Shown piece by piece: positions 26,731 through 34,479 of a DNA stretch of 64,000 nucleotides (position 1 is the first letter of the stretch; each line of letters starts with the position of its first letter). The notes under the pieces are model-generated. The model saw only the letters and a list, made by a program, of their open reading frames with translations, was not told the DNA's origin and did no database searches. Source of the stretch: JALOLG01 sp963776935 (lineage in GTDB: Bacteria; Actinomycetota; Acidimicrobiia; Acidimicrobiales; Ilumatobacteraceae); the NCBI GenBank assembly GCA_963776935.1, contig CAVZOP010000002.1, positions 620,001-684,000 on the forward strand, in the 5' to 3' direction. Position numbers and translations under genes: made by a program.

Positions 26731-28298
26731 TCGGCGAACTCCGTGTCGTTCGGCGCCATCCAGGCCTCATCTGGAGTCTCGTCGGACACTTCGTCGGCCT
26801 CGATGGCCTCGGTGAGCTCGGTCGCCGGGAGCTCGAGTACGAAACGGGCACCCGACTCACCATCGGTGCGATCCTCGATCCAGACTCGACCGCCGTGCAT
26901 CCGGATGTGCTCGTCGACGAGCGCCAGGCCGAGGCCGGCACCGTCGCTGCCGGCACGACGCCCGGCACCGCCACCGCGGGCGAACCGCTCGAACACCAGC
27001 TCGCGCTCGTCCTCCGGGATCCCGCTGCCGTGGTCGGAGACGGCGATCTGCACGTGCGTGACGGGCACGTCGCTGGCGTCGACCTCGGCGATCGAGATCT
27101 CGGGCGCTCCGCCGCCATGGATGCGGGCGTTGTCGATGAGGTTGGCCACGACTCGCGCCAGCCGGCGACGGTCGCCCCGGATCAGCACCTGTTCGGCGCG
27201 ATCGGAGACCGTCACCGGCGTGGCGGGCAGGCTGCTGACCGCGACGGCGTGACGGACGAACTCGGCGACGTGCAGCTCCTCGAGGTGCAACCGGATCGCG
27301 CCGGCGTCGAAGCGGCTGATCTCGAGCAGGTCCTCGACAAGGCCCTGGAAGCGCGTCACGTCACCGCTCAGCAGATCGAGCGCGGCCTGCGCCCGTTCGG
27401 GCATCTCGTCGCGCCTGCCCTCCATCACCTCGATCGAAGCGGCCAACGTCATGAGTGGCGATCGCAACTCATGGCTGACGTCCGATGCGAAGCGGGCGTC
27501 GCGCTCGACGCGGAGCTGCAAGGCCGACGCCATGTCGTTGAACGAGTTGGCGAGCACGCTGAGGTCGGGGTCGTCGGTCGGCTCGAGCCGCGTGTCGAGC
27601 CTCCCGCCGGCGATCGCCTTGGCCGCCTGGGCGGCGACGCGTACGGGTCGCACGGCGCGACGCGCCGCAAAGACGCCGAGCAGCACACCGAGCCCGGTGG
27701 TGATGATCCCGGCGAAGAACAGCGACAGGCGGATGCTCGCGAGCGTGTCGTTGACCTCGTCGAGGCGGAAGAACTCGAAGTAGGCGTTATCACCCCGGAG
27801 TGGCCAGCCGACGACGATCGTGGGCTCGTTGCCGACGTGGATCGTCATGCGCGATGCCACCGAGTCGGTCAAGACGCGATCGCGGAGGACCTGGGGCACC
27901 TGCTCGAAGTCGTAGGGCGGTGAGCCGCCGCTGGGCACCTGCTTGTACCAGATGATGCCGCGCTGGACGCCGAACCCCTCGAGGGCGGCGATCGCGGCGC
28001 GGGTGTTGAGCGGGTTGCCGGCCAGCAGCGCATCCACCGTCGCGGCATGCAGGCGGGCCGCCTCGACACTGTTGCGGTCGCGCTGCTGCACGACGTTCGA
28101 GCGGGTGAACCCGTACGTCGTGAACGCGAGGAACGTCGACAGCGTCATCGACCCGAGCGTGAAGATCAGCAAGATCCGTCGCCGCAGCCCGAGCGCCGAG
28201 CGCCGGCGCCGCGCCGGTCGCCGCAGCAGGCGCGAACAGGTCGCGCGTCGGGAGTGTGTCTGTCGACTCGTCGCCCGAGACCAGGGCGGCGGGCACAC
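26727..28298 (-). CDS. Sensor histidine kinase, MtrB-like
   Basis: About 523 aa. An Arg-rich N-terminus, a first membrane helix (ILLIFTLGSMTLSTFLAF), an extracytoplasmic domain of about 150 residues, a second helix (LSLFFAGIITTGLGVLLGV), HAMP, then HisKA with the phospho-acceptor His in FASDVSHELRSPLMTLAAS and HATPase_c with NLIDNARIHGG, DHGSGIP and GAGLGLALVDEH. Neighbours (an MtrA-like regulator upstream, a GerMN lipoprotein downstream) reproduce mtrA-mtrB-lpqB order. The first residues are uncertain: a GTG at 28302 overlaps the regulator's stop but is in another frame, so a small indel near 28200 may hide the true N-terminus. Confidence 0.87.
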   Translation of the reverse strand: MCPPPWSRATSRQTHSRRATCSRLLRRPARRRRSALGLRRRILLIFTLGSMTLSTFLAFTTYGFTRSNVVQQRDRNSVEAARLHAATVDALLAGNPLNTRAAIAALEGFGVQRGIIWYKQVPSGGSPPYDFEQVPQVLRDRVLTDSVASRMTIHVGNEPTIVVGWPLRGDNAYFEFFRLDEVNDTLASIRLSLFFAGIITTGLGVLLGVFAARRAVRPVRVAAQAAKAIAGGRLDTRLEPTDDPDLSVLANSFNDMASALQLRVERDARFASDVSHELRSPLMTLAASIEVMEGRRDEMPERAQAALDLLSGDVTRFQGLVEDLLEISRFDAGAIRLHLEELHVAEFVRHAVAVSSLPATPVTVSDRAEQVLIRGDRRRLARVVANLIDNARIHGGGAPEISIAEVDASDVPVTHVQIAVSDHGSGIPEDERELVFERFARGGGAGRRAGSDGAGLGLALVDEHIRMHGGRVWIEDRTDGESGARFVLELPATELTEAIEADEVSDETPDEAWMAPNDTEFAE

Positions 28299-28982
28299 TC
28301 ACGTCTGGAGACGGTATCCGAGGCCGCGCACGGTCACGACGTGACGCGGGTTCGCCGGGTCGGCCTCGACCTTCGTGCGCAATCGGCGGACGTGGACGTC
28401 GACGAGGCGGCCGTCACCGAAGTAGTCGTAGCCCCACACCTTGTCGAGGAGCGCTTCCCGGCTGAAGACCTTGCCGGGGTTCTCGGCGAGCTCGCACAGC
28501 AGCCGGAACTCGGTCTTGGTGAGGTGCACCTCTTCGCCGCTGCGAAGGACCTTGCCCTCCTCCGGGATCAACTCGAGGTCGCCGAACAGGAGCCGGGCGT
28601 GCGACTGCGACGACGGCCGGATGCGGCGCAGCAGCGCACGGATACGAGCCGACAGCTCTTTCGGGGCGAACGGCTTGGTGAGGTAGTCGTCGGCGCCCGC
28701 CTCGAGACCGGCGACGACGTCGTGGGTGTCGTTGCGCGCCGTGACCATCACGATGGGCACGTCGCTCGTCTTGCGCAGCGTGCGACACAGCTCGAAGCCG
28801 TCGATGCCGGGCAGCATGATGTCGATCAGCACCACGTCAGGCGCATTTCGCGCGAACTGGTCGATCGCGACCTCACCGCTGCTGGCTTCGTCGACCGTCC
28901 ACCCCTCGTCCTCGAGGGCGAGTTTCACGGCCGAACGGATCCGCTCGTCGTCCTCAACAGCAAGGATGCGTGTTCCCACCAC
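28299..28982 (-). CDS. OmpR-family response regulator, MtrA-like
   Basis: 227 aa. Receiver domain with acidic D11-D12, phospho-acceptor D54 (VVLIDIMLPGIDG) and the Lys of YLTKPF; winged-helix output domain from about 130 with LTKTEFRLLCELAENPG and the MtrA-like end GDGRLVDVHVRRLRTKVE. MtrA controls cell-wall hydrolases, replication and division in actinobacteria. The gene starts with tandem GTG codons (28982, 28979) and shows no ribosome site. First gene of the operon with the kinase and GerMN lipoprotein. Confidence 0.9.
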   Translation of the reverse strand: MVGTRILAVEDDERIRSAVKLALEDEGWTVDEASSGEVAIDQFARNAPDVVLIDIMLPGIDGFELCRTLRKTSDVPIVMVTARNDTHDVVAGLEAGADDYLTKPFAPKELSARIRALLRRIRPSSQSHARLLFGDLELIPEEGKVLRSGEEVHLTKTEFRLLCELAENPGKVFSREALLDKVWGYDYFGDGRLVDVHVRRLRTKVEADPANPRHVVTVRGLGYRLQT

Positions 28983-29037
28983 CCCATGATGGCCGATCGG
29001 CGGGCATTTCGGCCACCATGCCAGCCTGAGGGACGTT

Positions 29038-29883
29038 TCAGGCGCGGCTGCGTCTGATCAGATCGACCAGCTCGGCGTGGATGCCGGGCGCCGCGGCGAC
29101 GATGTTGGACGGATCGGCGGGGCCGCTCTCGAAGTCGCTGGTGATGCACCCCGCTTCGCGTGCGATGAGCTCGCCCGCCGCAGCATCCCACGAGTTGAGG
29201 TGCTCCTCGTAGTAGGCGTCGACCCGGCCGGCGGCGGCCCAACAGAGGTCGATCGCCGCCGAGCCCGATCGGCGCACGTCGCGGATCTCGGTGATCATCC
29301 GGGCGATCGCGGCCGCCTGGGCGGCTCGATTGGCCGGCAGGTACGAGAAGCCAGTGGCGACCAGCGCCAGCGAGAGGTTGGTCTCGCCGCTGTTGCGGAT
29401 CGGTCGGTCGTCGAGCGTGGCCCCGGCACCCAGCCGGGCGGCGAACAGCTCGTCGGCGACCGGGACATAGACCGCTCCGGCGATCGTGATGCCCCGGTAG
29501 GCGACGGCGACGGACGTGCTCCACGCCGGAAGGTCGTACACGAAGTTCGTCGTGCCGTCGATCGGATCGAGGAACCACGAATACCCACTTGTGCCATCGA
29601 GCGCGGCGCCCTCCTCGCCGACGATCGCGTCGGCCGGGCGCTCGGCGCCGAGACGTTCGACGATCAGGGATTCGGCGGCCCGGTCGTGCTGTGTGACGAG
29701 ATCGGTGGTCGACGACTTGGTGTTGCGCTCCAGCACCGACACACGCCGTCCGGACAGGGCGAGCATGCCCGCCTCGCGCGCCAGCCGTTTCGCGAGCTGG
29801 ACGAGGGCTTCCGGATCGTCCGGCCCGATCGCGTCGATCGACGAGCTCCCCGTCGGGGGCCGCTGGTTCGGGAAACCCGTCAT
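29038..29883 (-). CDS. Inositol-monophosphatase-family phosphatase
   Basis: 281 aa. The lithium-sensitive phosphatase motifs are intact: VGEEG (metal Glu), WFLDPIDGTTNFVYDLP, and the C-terminal SWDAAAGELIAREAG. Possible substrates are inositol 1-phosphate, histidinol phosphate, fructose 1,6-bisphosphate or 3'-phosphoadenosine phosphate; the sequence does not decide between them. In actinobacteria that make phosphatidylinositol mannosides, an inositol role is plausible, and a PimB-like enzyme and a mannosyltransferase lie in the window. The ATG overlaps the stop of the preceding small membrane-protein gene by 4 bp. Confidence 0.87.
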   Translation of the reverse strand: MTGFPNQRPPTGSSSIDAIGPDDPEALVQLAKRLAREAGMLALSGRRVSVLERNTKSSTTDLVTQHDRAAESLIVERLGAERPADAIVGEEGAALDGTSGYSWFLDPIDGTTNFVYDLPAWSTSVAVAYRGITIAGAVYVPVADELFAARLGAGATLDDRPIRNSGETNLSLALVATGFSYLPANRAAQAAAIARMITEIRDVRRSGSAAIDLCWAAAGRVDAYYEEHLNSWDAAAGELIAREAGCITSDFESGPADPSNIVAAAPGIHAELVDLIRRSRA

Positions 29884-30161
29884 CTGGGCGCGTGCCCGGC
29901 CGACTCACGGTCGCTGATCTCGCGCCACTCACCCATCGCCCGCAGCACCAGCACGGCGACGATCGCCATGCCACCGGCGGCGAACACGGCGCCGAAGAAG
30001 ATGCCGAGTCCCTTGGCGAGGCTGCAATCGCCGTCGCACTGGAGGTCGACGAGTGCGAACCCGATCAACGCGCCGGCGAGACCGCCGAGCAGGATGCCCA
30101 CGAACGCGACCACCCTGGCAGCGGGGGAGGGGATCGCCGAGAGGGGTCGGGGCTCGGTCAT
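29880..30161 (-). CDS. Two-helix membrane protein
   Basis: 93 aa. Two hydrophobic segments (VVAFVGILLGGLAGALIGFAL and LGIFFGAVFAAGGMAIVAVLVL) are joined by a short external loop with two cysteines (LQCDGDCSLAKG) that could form a disulfide. It is translated just before, and overlaps, the inositol-phosphatase-family gene. A TACACT hexamer lies 8 nt upstream of the ATG, so this is the first gene of the transcript. Unknown function. Confidence 0.6.
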   Translation of the reverse strand: MTEPRPLSAIPSPAARVVAFVGILLGGLAGALIGFALVDLQCDGDCSLAKGLGIFFGAVFAAGGMAIVAVLVLRAMGEWREISDRESAGHAPR

Positions 30162-30169
30162 CCGGCCCG

Positions 30170-30175
30170 AGTGTA
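30170..30175 (-). promoter_or_regulatory. Putative -10 element (TACACT) for the 29880-30161 gene
   Basis: On the minus strand TACACT ends 8 nt before ATG 30161, without a ribosome site; it matches the leaderless pattern. Confidence 0.5.
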
Positions 30176-30246
30176 TTTGGGCGTGTGGATTCGGTGTCTC
30201 TTTCGCGACTCGCCTCCGCAGCGCCGGTCGGCTGCTCGACCCGGCC

Positions 30247-30252
30247 TATCCT
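30247..30252 (+). promoter_or_regulatory. Putative -10 element (TATCCT) for the polyprenol-phosphate mannosyltransferase gene
   Basis: TATCCT ends 8 nt before GTG 30261. The same hexamer precedes pfkA. Confidence 0.55.
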
Positions 30253-30260
30253 TCGGCGCC

Positions 30261-30998
30261 GTGCGTGTCGTGGCCGTCGTGCCGACCTACAACGAGGCCG
30301 ACAACATCGAGGCGCTCTTCGGCGCAATCCGCTTGGTCGTGCCGTCGATCGAGATCGTGGTGGTCGACGACGGCAGCCCGGACGGCACGGCCGACCGCGC
30401 CCGCAAGCTCGGCGAGTCGCTCGGCGGCATCTCGGTGATCGAGCGCGATCACAAGGCCGGGCTCGGCTCCGCCTACCGAGCCGGGCTGCGGGCGGCGATC
30501 GACATGGGCGCCGACATCTGCGTGCAGATCGATGCCGACCTGTCGCACGACCCGGGTGTCCTGCCGGCCCTCGTCGCCAACGTCGAGCACGGCGCCGACC
30601 TGGCGATCGGCAGCCGGTACGTGCCGGGTGGGTTGACGCAGCACTGGCCGTGGCGCCGGCGCTGGCTGTCGCGTTGGGGAAACCGCTACGCAGCCGGCGT
30701 GCTCGGGCTGGCGGTCAACGACGCCACGGCAGGTTTTCGGGCGTACCGCAGCACGTCGTTGTCGCGGATGGACTTCGAGACGGTGCGTGCCGAGGGATAC
30801 GGGTTCCAGATCGAGATGACCCACCGGTTGGTCCGGGCCGGCGGCAAGATCGTCGAGTTCCCGATCACGTTCCGCGAGCGCAGCCACGGGGAGTCGAAGA
30901 TGTCGAAGGGCATCGTCAACGAAGCCGTGGTGCTCGTCGCCCGGCTGTGGATCTCCGATCGGCGGGGCCGCCGCCAGCGCCGCCGTAGCGGGGGCTGA
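30261..30998 (+). CDS. Polyprenol monophosphomannose synthase (GT2, Dpm1-like)
   Basis: 245 aa. Transfers mannose from GDP-mannose to a polyprenyl phosphate, supplying periplasmic mannosyltransferases. The GT2 fold shows VVPTYNEADNIEALF, EIVVVDDGSPDGTAD, the DxD site IQIDADLSHDP (read VQIDADLSHDP), IGSRYVPGG and the conserved RERSHGESKMS. Like mycobacterial Ppm1 catalytic domains and bacterial Dpm1, it has no membrane helices. The start is GTG 30261, supported by the -10 hexamer; longer in-frame reading upstream would cross it. With the PimB-like gene it suggests mannosylated lipids or glycoproteins. Confidence 0.88.
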   Translation: MRVVAVVPTYNEADNIEALFGAIRLVVPSIEIVVVDDGSPDGTADRARKLGESLGGISVIERDHKAGLGSAYRAGLRAAIDMGADICVQIDADLSHDPGVLPALVANVEHGADLAIGSRYVPGGLTQHWPWRRRWLSRWGNRYAAGVLGLAVNDATAGFRAYRSTSLSRMDFETVRAEGYGFQIEMTHRLVRAGGKIVEFPITFRERSHGESKMSKGIVNEAVVLVARLWISDRRGRRQRRRSGG

Positions 30999-31033
30999 CA
31001 CGTCGGTCGTACGGTCCGTCGACCAGTACCACC

Positions 31034-31049
31034 ACGAACAGCTGTTCCA
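31034..31049 (+). promoter_or_regulatory. SOS (LexA) box upstream of dinB
   Basis: ACGAACAGCTGTTCCA contains a perfect 12-bp palindrome (GAACAGCTGTTC) and matches TCGAAC-N4-GTTCGA at 10 of 12 positions. It lies 34 bp before the dinB ATG, a usual place for LexA control. Confidence 0.7.
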
Positions 31050-31083
31050 CTTTCGACGTCGACGGGTCTGCGAGACTGACGCC

Positions 31084-32391
31084 ATGGGCCGGCGCGTCGT
31101 GCTGCACGTCGACATGGACGCGTTCTACGTGTCGGTCGAGCTGCGCCGCCACCCGGAACTGGTCGGCCAGCCAGTCGTCGTCGGCGGTACGGGACCACGG
31201 GGTGTCGTCGCCGCGGCGTCCTACGAAGCACGGCGGTTCGGCGTGACATCGGCGTTGCCGTCGACCGTCGCCAGGCGCCGCTGCCCGCACGCGGTGTTCC
31301 TCCCCGGCGACCACCAGCTGTACTCCGCCGTCAGCCGCGATGTCCACGAGATCTTCCGGCGCTTCACGCCCGTCGTCGAGCCACTCAGCCTCGACGAGGC
31401 ATTCCTCGACGTGACCGGCGCGATCCGCCTGTTCGGCGACGGCGTCGCGATCGCCCGCCGGATCCGTGACGACGTGCGCGCCGAGTTGGCGCTCGGCTGC
31501 TCGGTCGGTGTGGCGTCCAACAAGTTCCTCGCCAAGTTGGCGTCGGTCGAGGCCAAGCCGGTCGCCTATCCCGATCGGGTCGATCCGGGCCTGGGCGTCG
31601 TCGAGGTGGCGGTCGGGCGCGAGCTCGAGTTCCTGCATCCGCTCCCGGTCGAGCGGCTGTGGGGTGTCGGACCGGTGACGCTCGAGCGGCTGCGGCGGCT
31701 CGGGGTTCGCAGCGTCGCCGAACTGGCGTCGATCGACGAGTCGGCGGTGATCGCCAGCCTGGGTAAGGCCAACGGCACCCACCTGCTCAACTTGGCGCGG
31801 GGGATCGACGACCGCCCGGTCGAGGTCAACCGCGAGCTCAAGTCGGTCGGGCACGAGGAGACGTTCGCCCACGATCTGCACGACCCGGCCGACCTCGACC
31901 GCGAGCTGGTTCGGTTGTGCGACGCCGTCGCCTCCCGCCTCCGTGAGCGTCACATCGGCGCCAGGACGCTCACCCTCAAGGTGCGCTTCGCCGGGTTCGA
32001 GACGATCACGCGATCGACGACGGGAGCCGAACCGGTCGACATCGGCCAGGCGATGGTCCACGTCCTCCGGCCGCTCCTCGACCGCATCGATCCGACGCCG
32101 GGCGTGCGCCTGCTGGGCGTCTCGGCGAGCAACTTCGGTGAGCCGGTCCAGCAACTGAGCCTGCTCGACCAAGTCGATCCGGCGACGTTCGTCGCCGCCG
32201 CGTCGCGACGCGCGGCCGGCGCGGTCGACGAGATCCGTGACCGCTTCGGCGCGATGGCGATCGGGCCGGCCAGCTCCGTCGGACGCAACGGCCTGCGCCT
32301 CGTCCGGCCGGGCGCCCAGCAGTGGGGCCCGGATCACGATCCGGGCCGCGATCACGGCCAGCGCGGGTCGACCAGTGGGGTCCGGCAATGA
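31084..32391 (+). CDS. dinB: DNA polymerase IV (Y family)
   Basis: 435 aa. Translesion polymerase. The palm motifs are VVLHVDMDAFYVSVE at the N-terminus and EPLSLDEAFLDVTG near residue 105, holding the catalytic acidic residues. SVGVASNKFLAKLAS and the helix-hairpin-helix segment WGVGPVTLERLRRLG follow, then the little-finger domain. The C-terminal 60 residues (RFGAMAIGPASSVG, then a polar QWGPDHDPGRDHG tail) are typical of actinobacterial DinB and lack a clear beta-clamp motif beyond QQLSLL, which could serve as one. The SOS box upstream implies induction by DNA damage, together with the DnaQ/UvrC fusion. Confidence 0.92.
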   Translation: MGRRVVLHVDMDAFYVSVELRRHPELVGQPVVVGGTGPRGVVAAASYEARRFGVTSALPSTVARRRCPHAVFLPGDHQLYSAVSRDVHEIFRRFTPVVEPLSLDEAFLDVTGAIRLFGDGVAIARRIRDDVRAELALGCSVGVASNKFLAKLASVEAKPVAYPDRVDPGLGVVEVAVGRELEFLHPLPVERLWGVGPVTLERLRRLGVRSVAELASIDESAVIASLGKANGTHLLNLARGIDDRPVEVNRELKSVGHEETFAHDLHDPADLDRELVRLCDAVASRLRERHIGARTLTLKVRFAGFETITRSTTGAEPVDIGQAMVHVLRPLLDRIDPTPGVRLLGVSASNFGEPVQQLSLLDQVDPATFVAAASRRAAGAVDEIRDRFGAMAIGPASSVGRNGLRLVRPGAQQWGPDHDPGRDHGQRGSTSGVRQ

Positions 32392-32489
32392 CGTTCCGAT
32401 TGACGTCGAGGCGAACGGGTTGTGCTGGCGCGTTGAGCGGGAGGTGCGGACGTGCGATGATGGGGCGCAGCAGCGATTCGAGATGACCG

Positions 32490-32816
32490 ATGCCACTCTC
32501 TGAGGACGAACAGCGGATCCTCCGCCAGATCGAGCAAGAGCTCGAACAGGACCCCACGTTCTCGAACCGCGGCTATCGGGTCTCCCGGCGTCGCCTGGTG
32601 CTGTTGCTCGTCGGCCTCGTCGCCGGGCTGGGCCTCACGATCGCCGGGTTGGCAGTCAGCTTCTGGCTGGCGTTCGTGGGCTTCGTGGCCGTGCTCGTGA
32701 TGGCGGTGCTGCTCGAGGCCGAGATCCGCGTGTTGGGTCGCGAGCGCCTCGGTGCGCTGCCGATCAGCGCCTGGCTCGGTGGTGCTCGCCGCCCGGGCCG
32801 CCGCACCGAAGACTGA
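32490..32816 (+). CDS. DUF3040 membrane protein
   Basis: 108 aa. The N-terminus MPLSEDEQRILRQIEQELEQ is the DUF3040 signature, found throughout actinobacteria. Two membrane helices follow (LVLLLVGLVAGLGLTIAGLAV and FWLAFVGFVAVLVMAVLLEA), then a short basic tail. Function is unknown. The start at 32490 is fixed by the family N-terminus. It lies 17 bp before the next gene and may be the first gene of the HTTM operon. Confidence 0.8.
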   Translation: MPLSEDEQRILRQIEQELEQDPTFSNRGYRVSRRRLVLLLVGLVAGLGLTIAGLAVSFWLAFVGFVAVLVMAVLLEAEIRVLGRERLGALPISAWLGGARRPGRRTED

Positions 32817-32833
32817 GGGTCCGTCCACTCTCG

Positions 32834-33319
32834 GTGGTTTCGCCAACCCGTCCCCGTCCGGAGCTTCGGCCGCGCTGGCGCCGGCATCTGGTGACCGGCT
32901 TCATCGTCGCCGTCCTCGGTGTGCAGGTCGGATTCGCCCTCAACGGCTACCGCGATCCGCACAAGTTCTTCGCCTTCCAACCGTTCAACGAGTCGAGCAC
33001 GTGGCAGGCCGAGATCGTGCGCGTGACGTGGGACGGCCAGCGCCTCCCCATCGACGAGGCGTGGGCCGGGTACGACTGGGACGAGCTCGTCGGCATGGCC
33101 GCCCTGCGCGGCCCGCAGCGCATGCGCCACGCCTACATGGGTGTCGGCGCCACCGTCGACTTCCTCGACGACGCCCTCGACTGGGTCGCCACGCACACGC
33201 CGGATGACAACGAGACGCGGTACCTCGAGGCCACCGTCGTCACCCGGGAGAACACCCACGCCCCGACCGTCACCGTGCTGCGCAGCGTCGAGCGCCCGAT
33301 CTCCGAGGGCGCGTCATGA
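32834..33319 (+). CDS. Single-pass membrane protein accompanying the HTTM protein
   Basis: 161 aa from GTG 32834. A basic N-terminus is followed by one membrane segment (LVTGFIVAVLGVQVGFAL) and an extracytoplasmic domain of about 120 residues beginning RDPHKFFAFQPFNESSTWQ and ending TRYLEATVVTRENTHAP. No Cys. The stop overlaps the HTTM start (ATGA), so the two proteins are made together, as expected for partners. I do not know a named family. In vitamin-K-carboxylase logic it might be a substrate or a cofactor for the HTTM protein, which is inference only. Confidence 0.65.
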   Translation: MVSPTRPRPELRPRWRRHLVTGFIVAVLGVQVGFALNGYRDPHKFFAFQPFNESSTWQAEIVRVTWDGQRLPIDEAWAGYDWDELVGMAALRGPQRMRHAYMGVGATVDFLDDALDWVATHTPDDNETRYLEATVVTRENTHAPTVTVLRSVERPISEGAS

Positions 33320-34479
33320 GCGCCGTCGTGAACGGCACGATCGAGACCCGTGCCCGAGATCACGAGCGGGCATCGTGGTGGGACGGCGTGCTCGACTGGT
33401 CCGGGCCGGTCCGTACCGTCGCCGTGCTGCGCATCGCCATCGGGCCGATCACGCTGCTCCACCTGCGGCCCTTCCTCGGCGACGCGGTCGACGGTGTCTC
33501 GTACGACGACCACTTCTGGTCGCCGTTCATCACGTGGCTGCCGCACCTCCCGGACCGGCTGTGGTTCGCGATGTTGTGGGTCGGTGCCGTCGCCGCTGTG
33601 CTGCTGACGATCGGGCTGTGGACCCGGGTCGCGGCGGCCACCACGTTCGCCGTCGTCGCCGCCAACCTGCTGCTGAGCCAGACGCACTTCCGCCACAACC
33701 GGGCCTTCCTCGCGATCCTGCTGGGCGGCATCGCCCTGCTGCCCGCTGGCCGCGTCCTGTCGGTCGATGCCTGGTGGCGGCGGCGCCGGGGCCGGCCCGT
33801 GGCCCTCGACGTCGTGGCGCTCTGGCCGCTGTGGCTGCTGCGCGTGCAGGTGTGTCTCGTCTACCTGGCGTCGGGGATGAGCAAGCTGGTCGATCCCGAC
33901 TGGTTCGGGGGGCTCGTGCTCTGGGACCGAGTCGTGCGATACCAGCACGTGCTCGAGCCGACGCCGCTGCCCGGTTGGGCGATCGACCTGCTCACCGAGC
34001 GGTCGCTGTACTACGTCGTCGGACCGGCGGCGGTGTTCACGGAACTTTTCATCGGCATCGGCCTGTGGTTGTCCGGCACTCGGCTCGTCGCGGTCTGGAT
34101 TGCCATCATCTTCCACGTGCTCATCGAGGTCAGCGCGTCGGTGGAGGTGTTCAGCCTGGCGGCCATCGCCGCCCTCGCCATCTGGGTGACGCCGGCCGAC
34201 CGCGATCGCACCGTGAGGATTGGTGGTGACGTGCCGACGAGCCGTGCCGTCACGGCGCTCGTGCGCGCCGCCGACTGGTTCGGCCGGTTCCGCGTCGTGC
34301 GGGCCGATTCATCCGAACCGGTCATCGTCGTCGTCGACCGTGACGGGTCGGCGTACTCGGGCGGCGCGGCGGTCGGCCTGCTGCTCAGCCGGCTGCCCCT
34401 CACCTTTCCGGTCGTCGCGCCGGTTCGAGCGCTCGCGTCGCGGCACCGCCGCCACCGGGGGGCGGCGACGACGGGGTGA
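33316..34479 (+). CDS. HTTM-domain membrane protein (vitamin K-dependent carboxylase-like)
   Basis: 387 aa. About eight membrane helices, starting with VRTVAVLRIAIGPITLLHL and including FVVAANLLLSQTHFRHNRAFLAILLGG-type segments; quoted in part: ANLLLSQTHFRHNRAF and LVYLASGMSKLVDPDWFGG. The latter, aG-x2-K-x4-W-x2-G, is the signature around the active-site Lys of gamma-glutamyl carboxylases and is kept in HTTM proteins. The C-terminal 100 residues form a soluble domain with a thiol-disulfide-free VVVDRDGSAYSGGAAVG segment. Bacterial HTTM proteins have no settled function. It overlaps both neighbours by 4 bp. Confidence 0.82.
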   Translation: MSAVVNGTIETRARDHERASWWDGVLDWSGPVRTVAVLRIAIGPITLLHLRPFLGDAVDGVSYDDHFWSPFITWLPHLPDRLWFAMLWVGAVAAVLLTIGLWTRVAAATTFAVVAANLLLSQTHFRHNRAFLAILLGGIALLPAGRVLSVDAWWRRRRGRPVALDVVALWPLWLLRVQVCLVYLASGMSKLVDPDWFGGLVLWDRVVRYQHVLEPTPLPGWAIDLLTERSLYYVVGPAAVFTELFIGIGLWLSGTRLVAVWIAIIFHVLIEVSASVEVFSLAAIAALAIWVTPADRDRTVRIGGDVPTSRAVTALVRAADWFGRFRVVRADSSEPVIVVVDRDGSAYSGGAAVGLLLSRLPLTFPVVAPVRALASRHRRHRGAATTG

